Part shown: piece after piece, positions 46,202 through 56,812 of the stretch
How the letters are laid out: each line of letters opens with the position of its first letter
How positions within the stretch are numbered: the first letter of the stretch is position 1
Source: Ectocarpus siliculosus
Taxonomy: Eukaryota > Sar > Phaeophyceae > Ectocarpales > Ectocarpaceae
Length of the DNA stretch: 64,000 bases
Assembly: GCA_000310025.1 (NCBI GenBank)
Contig: FN648462.1
Location: forward strand, 55,801-119,800
Direction of reading: 5' to 3'
The notes under the pieces: generated by a model
The model's input: only the letters and a program-made list of their open reading frames with translations
Databases searched by the model: none
Told to the model about the DNA's origin: nothing
Program-made: the position numbers and the translations under genes

Positions 46202-47025
46202 CCCAACGTCCAAAACAAGCATATGCTCCCTCCAACCGTGTTGGGGGCCTGGTAGCCGCGGAGCTTCTCTACCATCTGCTAGCGCTCGTCCCATGTACCC
46301 CCCCCCACGCAGGCAAAAAAGGCTACAAAACAAGTGGTGACATCTCATAACCGGGATGGTAGAAAACCCGCTGTTCTCCTCGTCTTCCTTGTCAATTCTC
46401 CCGCTCCCGCCGAAGCCTGCTTGCATTCGGATTTCGTTGTGTTGGGGGAGTCGGTGGTCGACGTGCGATTCTTGGGGGGGGATTGTGTTTTTTCTTCTCT
46501 TGAGGAGTGAGCTTCACCCCCTCTTTGGACATGCCTCTTTCCGCACCTCCAGTCAACAGCAGGGAGGGAGTGGCGTGGCAGAGAAGCCAAGAAAAGACGT
46601 GCAACAAGCTGTATTGCTGCTAATTGAACAAGCTGCATCCTGTATCCGCTTCTGTTGTCCCAAAGACAACATGAGTACTATACAACAACGCCAGGGTAGT
46701 TATCCGAAAAAAAATAAACTCCGTAAGCTGATGGCACTCTCCATTGCAGTGGGTAGTCGACACCCGCAAGCGCTATTAGAGTTGTGGCTGATGACAACCT
46801 GTTGACTGAACCGACTATGTTTGGGCGGGCACATTTGCATCATGGCCACCAAGCCATCCACCTCCCCCTGTACCAGCCGAGGACAAGGACAACACACGCT
46901 GGAGCTGACCTGACAAGAAGGACATCAAGCCGCCACGTGCCGAATACTCTATTATCCTATCGTTTCCTATGAATGTAAATAAAAGAGGGGGGGGGAGGCA
47001 CGAGACCTGGTAGAACTTCGCCCCC

Positions 47026-47125
47026 NNNNNNNNNNNNNNNNNNNNNNNNNNNNNNNNNNNNNNNNNNNNNNNNNNNNNNNNNNNNNNNNNNNNNNNNNNN
47101 NNNNNNNNNNNNNNNNNNNNNNNNN
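47026..47125. other. Assembly gap (100 N)
   Basis: A placeholder lies 3 bp beyond the stop codon of the dehydrogenase gene, so its 3' UTR is lost. Confidence 0.99.
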
Positions 47126-47128
47126 TCA

Positions 47129-50100
47129 TCATGCCTCCACCTTGTCAAACTGCACGATGGTCTTGGCGGGCTGTCCCTCGTGCGCGATCCTACCAAGTGC
47201 AAGCGCGCGAGGGATGGGGTTGGGGGGGTGGGGGTGGTGGTGTCCTCATAGTCGTGCATGCCGTAGTCATTAGACCATTGACCTCGCATCCCTACAAAGC
47301 CGGGACGGAGCACGCCGGGTTCTCACCGGACCAGGCTCTCATATCACCAAGCGCGGATGGGGTGTGTGGGGGGAAAACTCATGTAACCGTCGTCGCTAGG
47401 CCATTGACCTCGAGTTCCTGCAATACCGGGCCGGAGCGATATTTTCGACATACACCATTGTTGTGAGACCATTGACCAGGCGTCCTCGAGAGGACGGATC
47501 ACTGCTTGTTCCCACAGGACCAACCATCTTGGGGCATGCGTGTCAAGTGGAAACCCGGCACTAGCCAGAGGCGAAGTTGGGGGTTGGGGGAGAACAATCA
47601 TCCTGACGCTTTGTGGAGACACATCGTTGGATTATTGAGAGAGGGGACCCCTGTGGGGTCATCGATCAGGCTGAGAGAGAGACCCCAACTCACCGGTAGA
47701 TGGTTGTCAGGAGCGGGAACTTCCGGGCGCACTTCTTCTTCTTGATCACGCCGAACGCTTCGACCGCTGTGCTGGGCCCCTGCAGCTTCATGCCCCCCAA
47801 TTCCTCCGCCTCCAGCTGCTCCCAAGAGCGCTTACCGCTTTCGCGGGCGAACATCTCCGCGCATCTTCGTTCCCCAAGCGCAAAAAAAAAAGACAGAAAC
47901 AACAAAATAGAACGGGTAGTCTCTGTTTGATGGTGTATGTATGTTTCCTAAAAGAGAAGCGAAAATTGTCGTAATGTTACAAGGCCAAAACGCGTTCATC
48001 ATGGCCACCTCGCCCTATAACCCTTTTACGACACACAGGAAAATCGGAGCTGAGAAAATATCACAAAAAGATAAAAAAAGCGCCTGCTGATTGGACGATG
48101 ATTGACGGTCCCTGACCTGCACACATGGAGAAATCAGCGTCCGTAGCGTCCCCACCTGAACCGTCTCTACTCTTAAAGGCCCTATCAAATGGCCCCTCAA
48201 ACCCGATCGTAGCGAGGGGCCATTTGATAGGGCTTTCAAAGAACAACTGGCGAGAGCGCGGTAAACTGAGCACAAAAGGAGGTTTTTCAAGATACTGTTC
48301 TAGAGAGAAAGCGAGACCCCGGCGTTTCAAGCTCCAGGATGCCCGGGTGCCCCTTTCGTCGGTGGGTGGAGTGTTCCTTCGAGTTAGGCCCTGGAAGCGC
48401 TTTTTGCCCAAGCACAGAGTCTGACGCGGCGCAATGACGATTTTCCTGGACGCGTATGCATACGAGAGTTCGTGTTCGATGCCGCCATGGCGGTAGGAGC
48501 GGGCTCATGCCTGCACGACACTCCGCCAACGGCTCTACCAAGAGGTTTGACGCGCGATCAGCGCGTCCAAGCCGCGAAGGAACACCCTGGGCTCTGCGGA
48601 GTCTATCTGGCGGAGGTGATTGCTGGGTGTGCTTGGGCAAAAAGCGCTTCCAGGGCCTAACTCGAAGAAACACTCCACCCACCGATGAAAGGGGCACCCG
48701 GGCATCCTGGAGCTTGAAACGCCGGGGTCTCGCTTTCTCTCTAGAACAGTATCTTGAAAACCTCCTTTTGTGCTCAGTTTACCGCGCTCTCGCCAGTTGT
48801 TCTCTAAATTCCCTATCAAATGGCCCCTCGCTACGATCGGGTTTGAGGGGCCATTTGATAGGGCCTTTAAGAGTAGAGACGGTTCAGGTGGGGACGCTAC
48901 GGACGCTGATTTCTTCATGTGTACAGGTCAGGGACCGTCAATCATCGTCCAATCAGCAGGCGCATTTTTTTCTTCTTTTTTAAACATATTTTTGTGATAT
49001 GTTGTCAGCTCCGATTTTTTTCCTGTGCGTCGTAAAGGGGTTAACCCCCTGCCTGAAAGTCATCCCTACGGAAACCACGGAGCCTCCTCAAATGCCCCAC
49101 AAGAGATGCAGGTATTTTAGTATAAGTTCTGGCAGCAGTGCTTTAGGTCGTGTAGCACGAGCGTTTTCGTCCTTGCTGGCTGTCGTCACTCACCGGCAGC
49201 CAAAGACTTTTCGGCCACTCAGAGTTCACCCACACCGGTGAAAAATGTGCGGGCACTCACCTCTTTCTCTGTGTGTTTGTAACAGTTCTCTCTCTCTCTC
49301 TCTCTCCATCTATGACAGAAACAGTTATTTCAGAACATATACTCACTGAAAGGCTACCCGTTCGAGATAACACCACAGCAGTCGAAGAGATGATGATATA
49401 GCAATACTTCCAATGAATGGGGAGAGGAACTGCTGGGGTGCTCTGCTTCTCTGTTTCAAGCCTATACACAGCAGGCGCTGGTACAAACAACAAACAAAAA
49501 TAGCTATCTAGCTCGCTGTGGTGGAAGGCTAGCTGGAGACTCACTTTCTGTTGCGGCTGGCGCCATAACAGGTCGTCATCAAGTCCCCTATCCCGCAGCT
49601 CTCTAGGAACGCCCTCGAAGAGGCCGTCGCGTCGAAGGCGCTCGCGTCGCAGCGTAATCTGCCGCCGGCCGAGGACGTCCATCGACAGCAACCAACCACG
49701 ACGGGGGATGGGACCGGAAAAATCAAGGAGGCGTTATTCCCGTTTTTTCACAACGCGAACCATGACTCTTTCGTTCTCTTGGGAGTAGCCTTGATGAGGC
49801 CATTCATCGATAGCGATCACACGGGGGAATGTGACAATGGGACCGGAACACACAAGGAGGCGTTATTCCCGGTTTTTCACAACGCGCAACCCCGACTCGT
49901 CGTTTTCTTGCGAGTAGCCGTAATGGGGGTCGTGCTAAGAATCCCAACGTTTCGCTCCCATGGCAAAAAAAAACCAAAAAAACATGCATCTCATAGTATC
50001 CCTTCACATGCATCTCCCGCACTACCGGAACCTTACTGGCACACGTTACTTAGCATATCTCCGTTTGACTCTTGAAATATTCTACGCATCGCTCTCGCAC

Positions 50101-53100
50101 ACTCGTACACGCATATGCAAACGTACCTCTGTGCGAAGACCTGCATCTCGGCGAGGCCTGTGCGGACGATAGCCGCCTTGGTGTTTCCCCCGTACCCCAG
50201 GCCGTCGCAAAAGGCCGCCCCTAGCGCCACGACGTTCTTCAGCGCGCCGCACAGCTCGACCGTGGCTGAAGCGTTTCGCACCACCTGTCCAGGTCAAAAA
50301 TGAGAGATAAAGCGCGGGGGGGGTGGGGGGGGGGTCGGCACATTGGTTCGCGTTCGTAGGCCTGTGCGTTCTGATTTTCAATGCTCCCATCTACGGCCGG
50401 ACAAGCGCACCGTCTCTGTCCCCACGCACGAAAAAACGCAACATTCAATCGAAACCCCGTACCCAGTTCATCATGATACGCCATGTTTGCAAATTTTCGC
50501 AGTCGGTGGTAACTGTAGCCTCGTTCCTCACCGTAACGCGGAACGTAGGGCGGTTGAAGAGGAGCCTCAGGGTGTCGGTGTCGGCGTCAGCCGTTACCGA
50601 AAGTCCCGCCGCTCTGCAAGACGCGTAGTCCTCGTCGGCAAGGCCCAGCTGCATGAAAAAAAAAAAAAAAAATGAATCAACGTTTTTTTTCTCGAGCGGG
50701 GTACGTATGGTGTACAAGTAGCGACAACCTCTCAGGGGACAATACCGACCCCTGTCAAGCCTAAAATAGTAGCCCTGAGGGCTATGGATGGGTATCAGAA
50801 CTAGTCCCACTCGGCATTTTGATGTGACGTACACTCTTGACAGGAGGTGAGAAAACATCAAGATCAGCGGGGAGGGGCCAGTAGAAGAGGAAGAGAGGTG
50901 GAATGGAGGGGGGGAGAAACAAAACCAAATCTCCCCAACACCAGGAAATTGTACCGAGTAAGTGGCGCCGTGTCCGCTCGTTAGCTCGTTCGGCTTGTGG
51001 AGGCTGGCGGCAGAGACTTACCGCAAGGAGGGCCCCTCGCTTTCGATCAAACGGAACTTCAGGCCATTCTTACAAGCTGCTTAGAAGATATGCACCGCAC
51101 CAGAACAATCTTTTCCGTTCAAGATAACTATTTAGCCGTTCGAAGAGATATGCTGAAGGCGTTGCATAATCTACAGCACAAGCGTGGGCTGAGGGGCACC
51201 TGCTGGGAAACTGCACTTGTTGACGTTGTTTTGAAGTCTCAACACTGAACAGGCGGTGATGCCAGCTGGAAAAAAAAACTTGTAGGCGAGGAAAACAAAA
51301 TGAAGAGATCATCCCTACCGTAGACTCGCAAAGCTCATCGCGGGCGACCTCGTTCGCGACGTTGGCCCCCATCAACACGCTCACGGGCACGGCGCCGCAA
51401 AGGCCCTCGCGGATGTGATCCGAGATAAGCTTGAGCCCGTCGGGCCCCTTGTCCACCCCCTTGATGAGCGAGACCGCTCGGATCCTGGCGCAAGCAATTT
51501 GTCGGGGGGGGGGGGGGTACTCATAGTCGTGCATGCCGTAGTCGTTACACCATTGACCTCGCATCCCTACGAAGCCGGGACGGTGCACGTCGCGGTATCA
51601 CCGGACCAGGCTCACATCACCAAGCGCGAAGAACCGTGAGGTATTCGGTGAGTCGCATGAAGGGTGCGCTGCATCCTGCGAAGGGTGTTCGGCATCTTGT
51701 GCTTACTTCCTTGCGTACGGATGACAGCTGCGTATGACTCAATTCATGTTCTGGTGCTTTCATTTCCAGAGACAGCTATAAGCACTGTGTAACTGCCTCG
51801 AGGATGCTTTACCATTCTGCCTCGAGGATGCTTTACCATTTTAACACAGCATGGTGCGATCATCCCCCTTGCGCGGAGTGAGGGTTCTCGACCCCGCACA
51901 ACATGATCTACTCGACCACCATCATCATGGTTACCGCAAAAAAAAAATAACAAGAGGTAAAAAAAAAACGGTAACCTGGTTGCCGAGTTCACGAAGTATT
52001 CATGTTGTGCATGCCATAGCGGTTAGACCATTTGACCATAAGGGGGGTTACTCATGTTTTGCAAGCTACTGAAGTTAGACCACGCGTCCTCGAGAGGACG
52101 GAGCATTGTTCTCCCACAGGATCGATCACCGACAGGCCATTCGTTCCTTGTCGGTGGTTGCGTTTACCATTCGATCGCACAAGACAACGACCAAGATACC
52201 CGCGGGATACCGACCTGGATTAGAGCACAAACTAAAAGTTTCAACTACGTACACAGAAACAATATCAGGAGCAAAAGTTCCAGCAAGCACGTCTTACCTG
52301 CGGCCGCCCGGTGCTACACCTGCGGTGCCCCCGCTCTTGGTTAGTCCAAGCGCCTCGGCCACCGTCGGTAGAACCCGTCCCAGGAACTGCGCAACGTTTC
52401 GTTCGTTTTGTCGTAGTTTGGTGTCTTCATAAGAAAGGGTCATGACATCGTTCGTAAATGTGGCGGTTGTCGTTGTTGACACTCAAGTATTCTTGGCAAG
52501 TTGACGGACAGGAGCGAGAATGGTAGGAGCAGGGGGGCGACGCCGATTCGCGCGTGTGGTTTGTCGCTTCATGTCTACAACATGGTCACAACGTTTGTCG
52601 GACTTGTTGTACAGCCACGTTTTCCATTTTACGCAGCCGCTCGTCGCGAGGTTCACGAACGAACACGTTTCTCTGGGACGAATGACGTCATAGCGTCTTC
52701 CGCTCAATTGCGCCCCCCTCCCTTGCGCTCGTTAATGTCTTTTTTGTTTCTACAAACTTTTGTTCCGGCCTCCGGGATCAGCGGACCATCAAATCAAAGT
52801 TACATACGAAGGGCCTCCGAGTAGTACGTAGTGTGGCCACGACGGTGTTTCGCGGTCCGATCCTGCTTCGATCCATACTCTCTTCTTTCGTCTCTTTCTC
52901 GTGCTCTTTCACTCTCTCTGTCCCTGTCTCCCTCTCTCTGTGTCTGCATCCCTAGCTCCCTAGTTTCTTGTCCCTCTCCCTGCCCCCCCCCCCCCCTCCC
53001 CCTCACCAACAAACAAAAAATAACCCAAAGAACTCCCCTGCGTACATGTATCCAAACACAAAGCCGACCCGACGCAGACCTGGTGGGGCAGCACGAAGAT

Positions 53101-54072
53101 GAGGATCGTGGCGTCCTTGACGGCGAGGGCGAGATCGCCCTCCGCGACCAGGTTCTCGGGAAGCTTGACGCCGGGCAGGTACTTGACGTTCTCGTGCTCC
53201 TTGTTGATCACCTCGGTCAGGCACGCCTCCACGCCGTTGTGGGAAACCTTCTCGGGGAAGACCCACTGGCGGATCTGGTGCTCGAAACCCTCCTGCCCGC
53301 CACCGCCGCCGCCGTTTGGGAGACAAGAAAAAAAAAAAACACAGGAGGATGGAGGGAACGTTACGAGGTGGCGGCGACGGTGGCCCGCGAGAAAAGAGCG
53401 AAAAGGGGCAAAGGGAAGAGAAAACACGGAAGATAATTGACATATTATTTAGTCATGTGCTTGGCCGCCATTGCTCCCGCCCGTGACGTAGTTCTAACAG
53501 TGGCTTTCCCACTGCTCTGAATCTGGCACACGAAGGCAGGAATTTGGGCCAGGCGCGAGTATGTTGAAGCGTGTTCGCGCGAAAACTCACAATCAGGGCC
53601 AAAACGGCGGCCCCCAAGAACGACCCTCACGGAACAGGAGTTCCAAGCCAACAAGCATGCCTCTACACACCTTCCAAACAGGGGGTCCCACGCAAAAGAA
53701 GAAAGCCTCCGTCAACGTCACCCACCAAACCAGACCGCGGTCCACAACAAAAATATGTTCCCGGTTAAACATGTTTCGTGATGTGAACCGCACCTCTTCG
53801 TCCCTAATCTCCACCAGTTTTCAACACACAACCGTTACAGGTTACAAACCTCGGCACCACACACCCAACGCGCAATCAACCATAGCCTCCGTTACCTGCT
53901 CAATCACATTCCGGCCGACGATGCGGGCGATGGCAGATCCCCAGTTGCCGCTGCCCACGATCGCCACGCGCTCGGGCGCCGCTCCCCCACCCCCCCCCAA
54001 CGGCTGCCGCGAAGCCCCGCCCAGGTCGGCGTCGAGGAGGCTCTCGCAGCTAGTCATTGACCCCATTGACAT
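47129..54072 (-). CDS. Glycerol-3-phosphate dehydrogenase [NAD(+)]
   Basis: The enzyme interconverts dihydroxyacetone phosphate and glycerol-3-phosphate using NADH. The nine exons are 53896-54072, 53080-53292, 52298-52386, 51319-51484, 50532-50648, 50127-50284, 49545-49658, 47694-47864 and 47129-47189. All phases agree and give 421 residues, with TGA at 47129-47131. The Rossmann motif is [16 protein letters not shown] (GxGxxG at 40-45). Family blocks follow: [74 protein letters not shown] with its lysine, [16 protein letters not shown] and MKLQGPSTA. No organelle signal is obvious, so it is probably cytosolic. Exon 3 adds a Gly-rich loop relative to the animal enzyme. Exon 8 uses an AAG acceptor. 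Introns 3, 7 and 8 hold mobile elements. The last exon lies 3 bp from an assembly gap. Confidence 0.94.
47215..47530 (-). repeat. C-tailed repeat units in the last intron of the dehydrogenase gene
   Basis: One good unit at 47243-47355 (GTCGTGCATGCCGTAGTCAT ... GGGACGGAGC on the plus strand) has a G-rich run at 47215-47242. A diverged unit lies at 47377-47455 and a fragment of the second subfamily (CGTCCTCGAGAGGACGGA) at 47456-47530. They fill much of the 504-bp intron, in sense with the gene. Confidence 0.7.
48018..49043. mobile_element. Foldback element with arms of about 400 bp in the G3PDH gene's intron 7
   Basis: The left arm (48018-48416) and right arm (48628-49043) are near-identical inverted copies. 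They differ at a few bases and in the A/T-runs near the ends. A loop of about 211 bp separates them. The outermost sequence is TAACCC ... GGGTTA, and a TA target duplication is possible but unclear. Each arm contains its own 19-bp inner palindrome around a 15-base spacer (CCCTATCAAATGGCCCCTC ... its complement). The loop has no convincing protein. This is typical of a non-autonomous foldback or MITE element mobilised in trans. Confidence 0.85.
49700..49930. repeat. Tandem duplication, period about 130 bp, in intron 6 of the dehydrogenase gene
   Basis: Two units share GGGACCGGAA, AAGGAGGCGTTATTCCCG, TTTTTCACAACGCG and GAGTAGCC. Confidence 0.8.
51504..52160 (-). repeat. C-tailed repeat array in intron 3 of the dehydrogenase gene
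   Basis: A near full-length unit spans 51518-51997, with a 14-base C-run at 51504-51517 and an internal 25-base duplication near 51800-51841. It is followed by fragments at 51998-52043 and a second-subfamily unit at 52044-52160. The array occupies most of the 813-bp intron, in sense with the gene. Confidence 0.8.
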
Positions 54073-55634
54073 CTGGATGGTGGTGGTGTTGTTGGGTAGA
54101 AATAGGGTATGAGTGCACCGAAAAACGCTGCAAGCTAGGTTCAAAGGGTGTGACAGCAGTAGGGGTTGCAAAAAGAGAGCACGCCGGGTTTCATTTTGGG
54201 TGTTGCGCACGAAGCCCCGGACATCAACTGAAATAATGTTTTCGGCTCTCAACCTGTTTCTCTGCAGCTATGCCTGCCTCTGTTAGGCATTGGTTCCTGG
54301 GTGACCCGTCGAAAACGGGTGCCAAAGAGCGCACCAACGCGCTGATCATCGCCATACATACGCAGCGGTCACGACAGCCTCACGAGATACCTAACCCAAG
54401 CACGACCTATCTAACAAGCGCCAGACGAGAGTCTCTCAATGTGTCAATGTTGCGGCAGGTCTCTGTTTTTTTTTGGGCTGGCTCTCCACGTGTGGCCTGT
54501 CGGACGAAACGTACGTACGTGTCACAGAGAGGTATGCCCACGGTAGAGCATGTACCAGCGTACCAGCCCCAACCATGAGAGCCTACCTATGCTATGTACG
54601 CCGTATTGTTCTTTCCCTCTTTAGCGGCCACGACAGTGGGCAGGGTCGTTCTGCATTGAACGCGCACACAAGCCTGAAACGCAAAAGAAGGAATTCGAAA
54701 CCTGGAAAAACAAAACGAAAAGCTACCTGTCGATCTTTCTTTGCTCGACATAAAAAAAAAAAGAAAAGAAGAGTCGCAAGCGCAATCTTTAGTCTCAGTG
54801 GACTACAAGTTCATCTGACGAGCCCCCGAGACTGATTTCGAAACAAAACACAAAAATACATAGCAAGAACGACGACAAACCACAAGCTGCTGTCTAGGAA
54901 TAGCTACAACAACGGGAGCCGCACGCAGCAGAAGCGCCCTCTCCACACCCATCACCACGCAAGTGCGATGCGGTTGCTCTGCTGATCTGTACCCCTAACC
55001 CGCGGTGACGCGGTGGCTATTCGTTCGAGCATACAACACACGTGCAAAGAACAAATGAGGCGTGCACACGCGAAACCCTCCCCCCCCCCAGCCATGATCC
55101 CACACGCTTCCGCCCAGCCCGGCACCAACATGAGCAGTGCACAGACGCGGGGCCGAGAGCCGGTCGCTCGAAGAGGGCAGAGGGGGCGCGCACAAGATGC
55201 AAGATCAGCGTTCATGTGCGCGCCGCATACGGGTGGTGACGTGTCCTTTGTCCATTTTCTAATTTCTAACGTTTCATTCTTCGTTCCCTTTCCTCTCTCT
55301 CTCACCGATTCATCCGCATGGGCAGACGCGATTCCCGCTCCGGTATCAGCCATGACTTGTAGCGAGGTGTATGGGCGATCGTATGCAGTGTTGTTTGGAG
55401 GAGAGGGACGGGCTTGTGTGGCGCGGAAGGAGGACAAGCTGTTCGAGAACTAAAAACTTTTGGATGAGATCTCCGAGTGACGAGGAAAGAAAAACGGAGA
55501 TCCTCTTCGGAGATCCTCTTCGGTTAGGCCGCACTGTCGACCGTCCACGGGAGTCCGCAACGGCAGAGACGGCGATGCATTAGTGGGCAACCCGAGGCAG
55601 CGAGACAAGAGGGGAGCGCCTGTTCCCCGATACG
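54073..55634. promoter_or_regulatory. Divergent spacer between the dehydrogenase and SMYD-like genes
   Basis: Both start codons face outward from this 1.56-kb region, so it holds both promoters. No motif or further gene could be supported. Confidence 0.5.
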
Positions 55635-56767
55635 ATGTCTTTGGCGTCGACAATCGAGGTTCGTGCAGCCGGTGCCGCGGGGAACGGGTGCTTCGCGACG
55701 TCTAGGCCCGGAGGAGGGCTGATCAGGGCCGGGACAGCTGTGCTCCAGGGAGCGCGGCCCATGGTGTGGGCGTTGAAGGACGAGCACGAGGGACGCAACT
55801 GCAGGTCGGCTGCTCTCCAACTGCTTGTGTCCACTTTTGTGGCGCCCCCGTGAGGGCGACCTGCTTTTTGGCGTGCAATGACCCTGCTCACCCCGGTCAC
55901 AGCAGTAAACGGCACAACAAGCGTTGATGTATGGTGCACAGCAGTGTTCATGTTTTACCGTGGGACGAAAAATGTTCATGTTTCCTGAGGCGCGGCGTTT
56001 GTTCCTGTTGGCCATGTTTGATTTGTGACCAGCAGTGTGTGACCTCGCAGCAACGCATGGAACACGTGGGTGTCGATGCCGGAGAGAATAGACTCGATGC
56101 TTCCTGTTTAAAGTTGCAATTTTGTTTCCTCCTCCTCCTCCTCCTCCTCCTCCTCCTCCTCCCCACGTACTGCCGTGTGGTTGGAGGCAAGGGCACCAGC
56201 CCCCGCCTCTGTGGTACTGCTGTCGTACTGGTGATTGGCCGGGTGTGTACATAAACGCGTCGTTTTCGGGGACGCGCTGCTGCACGAAATCCCTTTCGTT
56301 TCGTGTGTCGATACGCCCGGCCTGGCGGCCCTGTGTCCTTTGTCCTGCACGAAGAAATCTGCCGGGTGTTGGCATGGGCATTGACCTTCCGTCTCGAATT
56401 TTTTCATGTTCGTTGTATGCAGGTCGCCCCGGTGGTCTAGTTGGTATCCTCGAAACCTTCTAGAGGTCAGGTCAGGGGTTCGAATCCCGGCGTAAGCGAG
56501 TTTTTCTTGCAAAGTGAGTTTTTCTCTCGCTTCCGCTTCTGGCCTAGTGGATAGCGCTAGTTCGTGTGTACACAGAGGGAAGAGAGTGCTGAACTCTTCT
56601 CTCATTAAAAATTGAAGGCAAAGTACCGCAGGAGGGGAGGGTAGAGAGAGGCTCTTCTGTGTGACCACGGGTTGGAGTAAACGGCACTAGTGCTGTGAGC
56701 GCTGATTTGAAGTGAAGAAAAAAAAGGAAAAAAGAAAAAAGAAAAAAAAAAATCCGCCAAGAATAGC

Positions 56768-56812
<45 letters not shown>

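Larger units (their letters stand above)
43305..47025. other. Convergent 3' spacer with repeats, no gene recognised
   Basis: The spacer lies between the PH gene (plus) and the dehydrogenase gene (minus). It contains the three-copy tandem repeat and a truncated C-tailed unit. Open frames are short and lack coding character. Confidence 0.5.

Noticed and set aside
48417-48627. Protein-coding loop in the foldback element
   Set aside because: Frames are short and have no recognisable motif.
56430-56500. Functional tRNA gene
   Set aside because: The B-box is good, but the acceptor stem and part of the T stem do not pair, and an A-rich tail follows, which fits a SINE better.
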